From positions 248,001 to 312,000 of the forward strand of contig JASBNA010000043.1 in NCBI GenBank assembly GCA_038087015.1: a stretch of 64,000 nt of DNA, read 5' to 3'. The position numbers were made by a program, and so were the translations under genes. The stretch comes from Cerrena zonata (lineage: Eukaryota > Basidiomycota > Agaricomycetes > Polyporales > Cerrenaceae). How positions within the stretch are numbered: the first letter of the stretch is position 1; every line of letters begins with the position of its first letter. This document shows, in pieces, positions 1-8,406 of the stretch. The notes beneath the pieces are model-generated. The model saw nothing but the letters and a program-made list of their open reading frames with translations, was not told the DNA's origin and ran no database searches.

Positions 1-1829
1 TTTTTAGTTACTTCATCCATTCCACCTTCAACATCTTCTAACCTTTTCAAAACAGCAGGAAAGCATGCATTTCTAAAAGAATGGTCTTTACTCAAAACCT
101 CAAGCTCATTCAAGCTTGTACAGTTGAAAACCCTTTGAGCTTGATCAGTATACTCTGCCTTGGTTAACATCAAGGTCACAATCAAATTGATATCTCTAAA
201 TGCCTTATTCCAACTATTAAACTGTAATGGATACACAACTTCAATGGCTCTCATGAGAAAGTCAGAAACACATTCACCTTCATGGGGCTTTAAGGCTACG
301 ATCTCATGACATTCTTCAGTATACGCAAGCATATAAGGAAATTGGTATAGTAAGTGACTAACCTGATAGCGCCAATCAGAATGATACTCTGCTGGAATGG
401 ATTTCCTGGTCCGCTCGTTCAACGTGAAATTTAAAGCGGCTCCCCAGTAACTAAAGTTAACAAGGTTGTCCATGAGTCTTTTTTGAACCTCCAAAATGTG
501 TCTCCGGGCCCTGTATGGTAACATACTTAGCTTTTCTTCTATTGTCAATAGTGGGAAGTCAACCCCAGAATGGTCTTTGAAATGAATAAGTGGTGATAAT
601 ATTTCCAGATAATCTATAATAACTTTACTATCAAAGTCTCTAATTCTGTCTCCTGCGGCGATAATATCCGATGGAATGCCCCAACGGGGTGCAGAGTAAA
701 TTGGAAGCATACGTAGATGTGGACTGAATGGGAGGTTTTGGCGGCCAGGGGGATTGGGGCCAAGGGAATTGGAGTGGCCAAAAAGATTGGGGCCAGGACG
801 ATTGGGCCCAGGAGGATTGGGGTGGATGAAAGGATTGGGGCCAGGAGGATTGGGGTCAGGAGGATTTGGGTGTTGTAAAGGTTGCTGAGCTTGACTGGCT
901 GCAAAAATATTGGGACCAGGAGCATTGGAGTGGCCAAGGGAATTGGAGTGGCCAAAAAGATTGGGGCGAGGAGCATTGGAGTGGCCAAAAAGATTGGGGC
1001 CAGGAGGATTTGGGTGATGTAAAGGTTGCTGAGCTTGACTGGCTGCAAAATTATCGGTCTGAGCCTTTCCTTGCTCAAAAAGTCGATTATAATTTTCAAT
1101 GAAACCTTGAATTTTACCAAAGATACTTTTGTAACTCAGTGTTATTGGATTAACGAACGCTCTGTCAGTAGTACGGGCAGACTTAGGCGTGCCAATGGCT
1201 TTTTTCAAAATTTCAGTTATTTCAGCAGAATCCAACTTAAAATGAGTGGCCAATCCATCAGTAATGCGACATTTCATCTCTTTCAAGTGGTTATCCAGCT
1301 CTTCTTTCCATTCTTTTTCTTGTTTAACACGAACATCTTGAAACTCTTGAAAAGCTTGTTGATTCATCTTAATTTTCAGTTGCAGAATTTGGGTATACAT
1401 GTTATTTTGTGCACTGACTCTATTCGTCCTGTCAATAAGATGGAATCTCTCGATTTGTTCCCGGATAATACTTTCCGTCTATGCTAACTTGGCCTTATCA
1501 TATTGATCATGTAATTGATCTCCAATAATTGATAAGTATAACTCAACACCCTGTTGAGTTTTCAGTCTAATTAGGTAATTGCTCAGCGTGAGATGACTGT
1601 TCAACCTTTCAAACGAATCCTGGCGCTCTTCGTCCAGTGTTTGCAAATCCTCTTCCAAATCCTTAATGAGCAGTTGAATTCGAGTCTTTATCTCCCCACT
1701 AAACTGCTTGATTTCAGCGACGTTTTTCTCAACAAGCTCGTCATTATCTGCGATACGATTCAAGGTTTTTCTAATCAATTCCTCGTCGATATCAGGAGGT
1801 GCTTGGTTAGAGTAACTAGAAGGACCCAT
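1..1829 (-). mobile_element. Gag-like ORF, partial at left edge, one in-frame TAG
   Basis: Read from the ATG at 1829 down to the window edge, one minus-strand frame stays open except for a single TAG at 1479-1481. The first 116 residues are charged and predicted coiled coil. After the stop, the frame continues through a helical segment with K-E-W-K-E-E. A Pro/Asn/Gly/His-rich tandem-repeat region follows (about 720-1020, repeats such as G-H-S-N and P-N-P-P-G-P-N). Last comes a globular helical domain with L-P-Y-R-A-R-R, a Trp-rich segment and H-E-G-E-C-V-S-D-F-L, which resembles retrotransposon capsid domains. No zinc knuckle, protease or reverse transcriptase lies inside the window, and I see no LTR or primer-binding site between 1830 and 2364. 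It could be a degenerate or domesticated Gag, or an element read through at UAG. An alternative upstream ATG at 1883 would add about 18 residues. The Gag assignment is by general resemblance only. Confidence 0.45.
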
Positions 1830-1883
1830 TTTTTTTTTTTTTTTTTGCAGTCGTTGCGAGAAGACTCGATGTTTATTTACCAA

Positions 1884-2364
1884 ATTTATTTTTTGTATAC
1901 AATTGTCGAATCAAACAGTTTTATTCTAAAGTCGTCGAGATTGTAAGGGTAATTGAAAACTGATAGTGGGGGCCAGCGACGACAGTATTGCAGTGGAAAA
2001 TGTTGCAAAGGAAAGAATAACAAGATGTAAATTGACTAAATTGCAAAATGCCAAAGTTTATGTTATGCTTACGCTTTTAAATCATAAGAAAAGATTATGT
2101 TATGCCAATTGAGAAGGATGAGGGATATGGGATTTATTTATACAAAGATAAACAAAGAGCTTCTACGGATGAATACATCCATACACCGGATTGTTGGTCT
2201 ACGAGTGTAGTGAAGTAGTATTACGTACATTTATTGATACAAAGAATTGAAGTAATGGAACAGGAAGAGAAAAACAAGCCAAATGGAAAGAAAGAACAAA
2301 ATGTAGAACTAATTGAATGATTTAATGGAGCACGTAATATGTAAAATGCAAAGACTGATTCTGT
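1884..2364. other. Intergenic spacer between Gag-like ORF and MED2
   Basis: The spacer is AT-rich and lies between the 3' end of MED2 and the start of the Gag-like frame, both on the minus strand. I searched it for terminal TG...CA repeats, a tRNA-complementary primer site and tRNA genes and recognised none. Confidence 0.5.
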
Positions 2365-3333
2365 TTAATCACCACCACCGAATTGGTTTAAGAAGTTATC
2401 GACATCGAATTCTTCTTCCCCTTCCATGGCGTTCATATCATTACCAACGGATGGATTATCATTGGCATACCCTTGATCTAATATATTCATATTCAACCCA
2501 TCTAAAATCAGTTCATCGTTACCCAATAAGTTATTCATATCTAGATCAAGATCATTAGCGTTTGGTTTATTATTTGAATTATCGTTATTGTTATTATTGG
2601 GGTTTGGATTGGGATTATCATTTTTAAGATCAGGTGCCCCATTATAACTAATTGAGCTGAGAATGTCGGAAGGATTAGGTATACCAAGTCCTCCTTTATC
2701 GCCAGTGTCTCCAAGGTCACCCATATCAAAATCAAATCCATCAGTCATGAAATCATTAATATCATTGTTTGATTGTTGTTGCTGTTGTTGCTGTTGTTGT
2801 TCTTCTTGTTGTCGTTTTTGATATTCTTCTTGTCTTTTACGTTCATTTTCTTCATTCTGTCGTCTTTCGTTTTCTTCCTTTTCTCTAGCAAGACGTATTT
2901 GTTCTTCTTGTCTAGCCTTTTCTGCAGCAGCAGCTGCTGCTGCTTTTTCTTCTTCTTCTTTACGTCTTCTTTCCTCCTCCTCCTTGCGTCTTCTTTCCTC
3001 CTCCTCTTTACGTCTTCTTTCCTCCTCAGCCTTACGCTTCTGCCTTTCTATTTCCTCCTTCAACTTTAATTCCTCTTGCTTCTGTTTATTCTCAAGGATT
3101 TGCTCAACACACCATTTGGCATCGTTGAATTTAGACACCGTTTCATCTAAGATCTCGTCAAACTTATTTATGCTGTTGGATAGTTGTAATGATATTGCCG
3201 GCGAGATCAACTGATTGTTGCTCCCGGTAATCAAATTGCTCTGTTTCCGATTGTTATTAATGATCTCAAATATATATCCTGATGATTTTAATACATCATT
3301 CAATGATTCGTTAAGTTTACTCTCTAAATTCAT
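2365..3333 (-). CDS. MED2: Mediator tail subunit Med2 (TLO family)
   Basis: A 322-residue protein of the RNA polymerase II Mediator tail module, equivalent to the Candida TLO/CTA2 family. Residues 1-100 form the conserved Med2 domain (L-N-D-V-L-K-S-S-G-Y-I-F-E, then a second helix around F-D-E-I-L-D-E-T-V-S-K-F-N-D-A-K-W). This part would bind Med3/Med15. Residues 105-175 are a highly charged helix with tandem R-R-R-K-E-E-E-E repeats and an Ala run. A nine-Gln tract follows, then an Asn/Pro-rich linker. The C-terminal 120 residues are acidic and hydrophobic (D-F-D-M-G-D-L, D-L-D-M-N-N-L-L), typical of the TLO transactivation domain. The gene is divergent from MCD1 with a 435-bp shared promoter. 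The neighbourhood looks like an ordinary internal locus, apart from the Gag-like ORF next door. Confidence 0.85.
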   Translation of the reverse strand: MNLESKLNESLNDVLKSSGYIFEIINNNRKQSNLITGSNNQLISPAISLQLSNSINKFDEILDETVSKFNDAKWCVEQILENKQKQEELKLKEEIERQKRKAEEERRRKEEEERRRKEEEERRRKEEEEKAAAAAAAEKARQEEQIRLAREKEENERRQNEENERKRQEEYQKRQQEEQQQQQQQQQSNNDINDFMTDGFDFDMGDLGDTGDKGGLGIPNPSDILSSISYNGAPDLKNDNPNPNPNNNNNDNSNNKPNANDLDLDMNNLLGNDELILDGLNMNILDQGYANDNPSVGNDMNAMEGEEEFDVDNFLNQFGGGD

Positions 3334-3768
3334 GGCGGCAACTTTATCAAAGTCTTCTCTTCGTCCCGGTTCCTGGAGTAATTCAATTCTGGACGTCCTG
3401 CTCTCCTGTCGCTCCTTCGTAGTGTTTGTTTCGGGCCTGGTCTGCTGGATTTATTACTAATATTATACCTGGGTCTTGTTTGTTGGTAAGGTCTCCATCG
3501 TTTAATCCGTTTTGAACTTAAATTCTCTGCATGGTTTCGATAGTTTTCTTTTTCTTTTTTCGCTCTCGCTCTTTTTTTTCCTGCTGCGTAGCAAAAACAC
3601 ACGACCTCGACTTCGTCCTCGAGACGTCAAACAAACGCGTACTGTCGCGTAGCTGAAAAAAAAAAGTATTAGGGAAGAGAAATCATTACTTATAAACAAG
3701 TTGATTCTCTTAATTGAATAGAGGTATTGGAAAGGTGTTGGAAAGGTATTGGCGAATACTGGTTAATT
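3334..3768. other. Divergent promoter, MED2 / MCD1
   Basis: This 435-bp spacer carries an MCB-type ACGCGT at 3635-3640 and a second TCGCGT at 3645-3650, about 120-135 bp before the MCD1 start. No RNA gene is recognisable. Confidence 0.5.
3635..3650. promoter_or_regulatory. MCB-type G1/S element before MCD1
   Basis: ACGCGT is followed by a nearby TCGCGT. ACGCGT is the MBF (Mbp1/Swi6) site of late-G1 genes, and MCD1 is a classic member of that regulon. The functional link is inferred from known yeast biology. Confidence 0.55.
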
Positions 3769-5486
3769 ATGAATTCTGATCAACTATTATCCAAGCAGGG
3801 CCCTTTGGCCCACGTTTGGTTGGCAGCAAACTATGATAAGAAGTTATCCAAACAACAACTATTAAGTACTAATATTATCACCTCGTCCAAGTATATCACT
3901 AATCAGCCATTGACATTTAGATCTGCTTCCTCACAGGAAGAGTCGTCGCAGGGGACGATCACCTTGAGACTTTCCGGACAGTTGTTACTAGGGATCGTTC
4001 GTATATATTCAAGAAAGACCAAGTACTTATTAGACGACGTGAATGATACATTATTCAAATTGAAAAACTCTTTCAGAGTTGCCACTGGAGGGTCGATTTT
4101 GGGTGGTGACTCTGCTAATTCCAAGTCGGTGAACTTGCCGGCTCAACAGACGGTTATTCTCAACGTGAATAATCTCATTTTGAGTGATCAAGTTGCAGAA
4201 TTTGACTTACTTTATCAAGAAGATTTGAATTTGGATGATGACGATGATATGCCTCCTGCCAGTGCTAATACTTTGTTCAGCCAAGTGAATAACTCGGTGA
4301 ATCATGAGGATAGTTTCACTTTTGACCAATCAATTGAATATCCTAGATACAATGACGATATGAACACTCAGAATGATGGCTGGTGATGTTGATTTGGAGT
4401 TGGATTTCGATCTTGACGTAGATGAAGATGGCGACTCTGACAAAGTCCATTGAATTGGGTAGAGATGCAGCCGCAGTCAATAATGATCACCCGGAAATGT
4501 CCTTGTTAGATATTAAAGAGAATGAAGACGCGTCAATCAACTTTAACAACGACGATTTCAACTTCGATCAACCAATCGAAACCATTGATGAACTCGACCA
4601 CCACAATGAAAACGCAGCATCAGAACCAGTGACTCCTCCAAGTGATCAGCCAGCACCAAGGGTTCAAAGACCAAGAAAGGCAACTGTGGGGATTACCGAA
4701 GACGGTGAGTTAAGAACTAATAAACGTAAATTAATTGTTGATTCAAATGAAGATTTGGAAAATGGGATTCCTACCGATACTTTACGTTCGATTCAACAAC
4801 TCCAACTTTCCGACTCCTACAATGATGAATCAATTACTTTGAATTTATCCGAAAGTGAAAAATTACAATTAATTCAAGAACTCTCTGCTCCTATTGCATC
4901 AAATACTAAAAGAAGAAAATTGTGGAACTTGGATGACCACTTACAACAAGAGTGCTTAAGATTATCAAAAGAAGAAGAAGAAGCAAAAGAACGTGAAAAC
5001 GCAGAAGTGAGTTGGGATCAAAATGATTTTGCAAACGATTTTGACTTATCCTTACCTGAACTAGACTCCGATCATGGCGATGAAGATATTCTGGCTGCAT
5101 TAGAAGAAATACCTGCTGATGGCCTTGATGAAGAATCAGACGATTTTGGTAATGATAACACTACAAAAGCATCTATACAAGTTGCAGGTCATCTTAGAGA
5201 TGTTTTGTCGGAAACTAGTGTGACCGATTTATCTAAAATCATTGAAAAAGACTTGTCAATAACTAATGAATCCGAGCAAACTTACCCTCTTGGTATAGTA
5301 AGTAAGTCTAATGACTCAATGAAAATAAGTAAAAGAAGAGAAGCTACCAAAAATTTCTTTGAATTATTGGTTTTAGCTACCCATGATTGCATATCTATCG
5401 ATCAAAAAATACCATCTGATTCTACCGAAATTGGTGGTAAAATTGATATTAGATCGAAACATCAACTTTTTTCAAAATTTCTTTAA
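3769..5486 (+). CDS. MCD1: Cohesin kleisin Scc1/Mcd1 (two frameshifts in assembly)
   Basis: Kleisin subunit of mitotic cohesin, which closes the Smc1-Smc3 ring and is cut by separase at anaphase. The N-terminal Rad21/Rec8 domain is clear (L-L-S-K-Q-G-P-L-A-H-V-W-L-A-A-N). The start is the ATG at 3769, just before this motif. The C-terminal winged helix (about the last 90 residues) includes the R-E-A-T-K-N-F-F-E-L-L-V-L-A-T signature. The frame changes at about 4374-4386 and again at about 4441-4447. Each is explained by one extra base. Removing two bases gives 1716 nt, or 571 residues. The second junction restores D-K-S-I-E-L-G-R-D, a textbook separase cleavage site, so both halves belong to one gene. 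MCD1 is essential, so assembly error is likelier than a true pseudogene. It converges on PAC11 with an 82-bp gap. Confidence 0.88.
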
Positions 5487-5568
5487 GATAATCTACAATT
5501 AGATTTTTCCATATGTACATTAGTCAAGACTTTAATATATAGCATTTACAATAAACACTCTTTTTCTT

Positions 5569-7431
5569 TTATGACTGAGCTATTAAACTAGTAAAACCTT
5601 CATCAACATCAAGATTTTTATTATTCTCGATAGTCTCATTTATTGCGTCGTCATCGATTGACCAAACTGTTGCAGAACCATCACTAAAACCAATTATTAA
5701 TTTATTCCCCAAGTCATTAAATAAAATGCTCGTTGCAGTAAGAACTTCTTCATCGGTTACCAAAGGTAATTCTGTAATTGGGTTCATTAATCTACAATTC
5801 AAATCCCAAGATTGAATAGTTGGTTTCACTTCACTCTCATCAAATGAACCAACAGTCACAAACTGAAGTGGGAACCCAGGTCTTACGCACGCGGCTGTTA
5901 TTATAGATGATGTTGGTATAGTAAGAACTGGTTCCTTTTCGGTAAGATCCCATAACTGTAAAGTCCAATTAAGATGTGAAGTTAACAAGTAAGACTGATT
6001 TCTATGAGATAATTCAATCATTGTCACGACCTTATTAGCATGACTTGTTTCATCTTCTAATTCATTCTCATGAACTGATTTAATAAAACCACTTTCTTTA
6101 TTATTTTCTAATGCATAAATAACTCCCGAGTTAGATCCTACTAGAAGTTTATCCATAAATCTATATTCAGGATCATGCGATGCAGAAGACTTGGAATGCT
6201 TCATCAAATCATTGGAATTACCACCTATAGTTAATGCTGTTTCGACTATTACAGGCTCAATGAAACTGGAGTTTAGGTATTTGGCTTCTGTTGTTGCATA
6301 TAATTTGATTGAATTGAGTTTTGGAGTCTCAAGTAAATTACTCGACCAAACATTTATGACTCCGTCGTTTGATATTGTGAGGATTGATGAGCTGTGATCA
6401 CTGAAAAGTTGATCAATATATATGATAGGAGAAGTATGGTGTATAAGTCTGACAGTACTTTCATCCTTTCTATTCGCCAATGTTGATCCAATTGAAGATA
6501 TAACAGACGATTTCAAAGTTGGTAAAATACCGATTTTATCCTCTTTAATATCAGCTAAATCCCAAATGACTATCTTACCTGTAATTAAGCCACCAATTAT
6601 CTTAGAAGGAGCCGATCTATCAAATCTCACCCTACTGATAGGAGATGTGCATTCTAAAAACATCTCAGGAAATGGCTTGTCTTCTTTAATGCTATAAATG
6701 ACTGCCAAACCAGGAGAATGGCGTATGCGAGATGAACATGTTTCTGAATTCACAGATTTTTTAGTTTTTGAGGTGCCAGAGTACGAAGCGACCAATAGTC
6801 CAGAAAGATAATTCGATATGTCAATCGAAGTTATGCTTCTTCCTTCAATAGGTGGTAAATTTTGTTCAATATGAAAGGGGGTCTTTAATTTTTCAGTCTC
6901 TGCATCGTCTAAACCCTCAGCGATGGGAATGGTTTTAGCAAAGTCAGCAAATAGAGAAGGATAGCCTGGATCCTTTGCAATCACCTTATTCAATCTTTTA
7001 AGTGATTGTACAAGCTCTTGGTTCACTTCAACTTCATTTTCTGCAGCTTCATGTTCGCCATTACTAGGTTTCTCATCCTCAGTCACTAATGGCAATTCCT
7101 TGGCCTGGGATTCTGATAATGTTTCTTTCAAGCTATCATCGTCAAGAATCAATGGCTCAACTTGTATACCCTTATCGAAGGTAACTACACCTTCTGATCG
7201 GGTGAATTGACCAGGCACGTATGAGTCAGGGTCTGAGTCATTTGGCTTCGGTAATTGGTCTGTTTGAATAGCAACACTAACTTGTCTAGCTTCACTTGGC
7301 TGTTGTTTGAGAGTATCGGCAATATCTTCGAATGAAGTGTTTTCCAGAGTTGTACCGGATTCACCTAGCCTTCGCTGCTTCAATTCCTGCAAACGTTGTC
7401 TCTTCTTCTCTAATAGTGACTGTCTATCCAT
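5569..7431 (-). CDS. PAC11: Cytoplasmic dynein intermediate chain Pac11
   Basis: A 620-residue intermediate chain of cytoplasmic dynein, which positions the nucleus and spindle through astral microtubules. The N-terminus is the typical basic coiled coil of this family (E-K-K-R-Q-R-L-Q-E-L-K-Q-R-R), which binds dynactin and NudE-type partners. A low-complexity acidic linker (about 50-150) contains short V-A-I-Q-T-D and K-G-I-Q-V-E motifs, which match dynein light-chain (TQT-like) binding sites. From about residue 195 the protein is a WD40 beta-propeller that contacts the heavy chain; K-I-V-I-W-D-L, V-I-N-V-W-S, L-Q-L-W-D-L and A-T-V-W-S-I mark blade ends. It is longer than the S. cerevisiae protein (about 530) but collinear. 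It is divergent from SLD5. Confidence 0.85.
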   Translation of the reverse strand: MDRQSLLEKKRQRLQELKQRRLGESGTTLENTSFEDIADTLKQQPSEARQVSVAIQTDQLPKPNDSDPDSYVPGQFTRSEGVVTFDKGIQVEPLILDDDSLKETLSESQAKELPLVTEDEKPSNGEHEAAENEVEVNQELVQSLKRLNKVIAKDPGYPSLFADFAKTIPIAEGLDDAETEKLKTPFHIEQNLPPIEGRSITSIDISNYLSGLLVASYSGTSKTKKSVNSETCSSRIRHSPGLAVIYSIKEDKPFPEMFLECTSPISRVRFDRSAPSKIIGGLITGKIVIWDLADIKEDKIGILPTLKSSVISSIGSTLANRKDESTVRLIHHTSPIIYIDQLFSDHSSSILTISNDGVINVWSSNLLETPKLNSIKLYATTEAKYLNSSFIEPVIVETALTIGGNSNDLMKHSKSSASHDPEYRFMDKLLVGSNSGVIYALENNKESGFIKSVHENELEDETSHANKVVTMIELSHRNQSYLLTSHLNWTLQLWDLTEKEPVLTIPTSSIITAACVRPGFPLQFVTVGSFDESEVKPTIQSWDLNCRLMNPITELPLVTDEEVLTATSILFNDLGNKLIIGFSDGSATVWSIDDDAINETIENNKNLDVDEGFTSLIAQS

Positions 7432-7534
7432 TGATCCTTTCTTCTAAGCGAATTCCTCAAGAACGAAGCTATTGTAGATTAAACGTTTCAATTGTGTTGG
7501 TGGATCAAAACATCAAAACATCACTGTATCAAAA

Positions 7535-7540
7535 ACGCGT
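7535..7540. promoter_or_regulatory. MCB box before SLD5
   Basis: ACGCGT lies 90 bp before the SLD5 ATG, in the 198-bp divergent PAC11/SLD5 promoter. MBF control of replication genes is well known in yeasts; its use here is inferred. Confidence 0.5.
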
Positions 7541-7629
7541 ACTTCAGTTTTTTTTTTTGTTCATTAGATGAAATTAACTACTGTATTTTAGCGACTCCTA
7601 AAGCATCTTGCTAAACAAAGACTTAAAGC

Positions 7630-8355
7630 ATGGCTGACCCGTTCCTGATTGATGATATACTTAATGAATTTGATCCAACCCTTGTTAATAAAAAGAATGT
7701 ACCAAAAAGGAGTCTTTCAGAGGAGCTAGTGACTGCCATGTTAAACGAAAGGATGGCTCCAGAGCTACTTCCCTACAAACACACCCTCATGGACCTAGTT
7801 TTACTGCAAATATCCAGCCAACAACAATATCTACTTGACTCGCATGAATATGGAGACTCTAATGGTGATACTGGTATGCTCAGTGCTGACTTCAAACTAC
7901 AGTTAATGATTATTGAAACCGATATTGAACGATTATCTTACTTGGTTAGACTATACCTAAGAATCAGATTGATGAAGATCGACGATTTCACTATATTCTA
8001 CATAAACGAGACCGCCGAAGAGTCTCAAATGCCGTCCAATGAAACATTACTATCTACTGAAGAGAAGGATTATATGCAAAAACACTTCAAAATATTGACT
8101 CAGCTCTATAATAATAGTTTTTTGAAGAAACTTCCTGATTACTTGACTTTATTGGATGATGAATCAGCAGGAATCTCTATGATAACGAAGCCGGACTTGA
8201 ATGTTCCTGTTTTCATAAGAGTTAAAAGTACCAAGCCGATATATATACCCTTGGGGGATGATGAGGAATTAGAATTGATAGAAAATGGTATTTACGTTGT
8301 CAAGTACAAATTAATAAAGAAATATTTAGAATTGGGAGATGTGGAGTTAATATAA
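7630..8355 (+). CDS. SLD5: GINS complex subunit Sld5
   Basis: A 241-residue subunit of the GINS tetramer, part of the CMG replicative helicase needed to start and elongate DNA replication forks. The N-terminal alpha-helical A domain covers about residues 1-150; the E-R-L-S-Y-L-V-R-L-Y-L-R-I-R-L-M-K-I-D segment is the most diagnostic part. A small beta-rich B domain follows and ends in Y-V-V-K-Y-K-L-I-K-K-Y-L-E-L-G-D-V-E-L-I, the typical Sld5 C-terminus. The ATG at 7630 opens a frame that matches the family from its first helix. Length is slightly below the S. cerevisiae protein. It converges with RTC1, with 51 bp between stop codons. Confidence 0.9.
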   Translation: MADPFLIDDILNEFDPTLVNKKNVPKRSLSEELVTAMLNERMAPELLPYKHTLMDLVLLQISSQQQYLLDSHEYGDSNGDTGMLSADFKLQLMIIETDIERLSYLVRLYLRIRLMKIDDFTIFYINETAEESQMPSNETLLSTEEKDYMQKHFKILTQLYNNSFLKKLPDYLTLLDDESAGISMITKPDLNVPVFIRVKSTKPIYIPLGDDEELELIENGIYVVKYKLIKKYLELGDVELI

Positions 8356-8406
8356 AATCATGCAAATAATGTCTATATACAAGATAATGATACATAACTT
8401 TAAGTA

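Noticed and set aside
866..1102. Plus-strand frame with G-Q-K-D-W-G repeats
   Set aside because: Antisense shadow of the same tandem repeats; no start context or conserved continuation.
614..1120. 168-residue minus-strand frame with L-A-P-I-F-L-A-T-P repeats
   Set aside because: Shadow frame of the repeat region in the Gag-like ORF; the frame carrying the coiled coil and capsid-like domain is different and much longer.
4374..4447. Intron explaining the MCD1 frame change
   Set aside because: No GTATGT-like donor or TACTAAC branch point lies there, and the intermediate frame codes an acidic D-V-D-L-E-L-D-F-D stretch that fits the protein.
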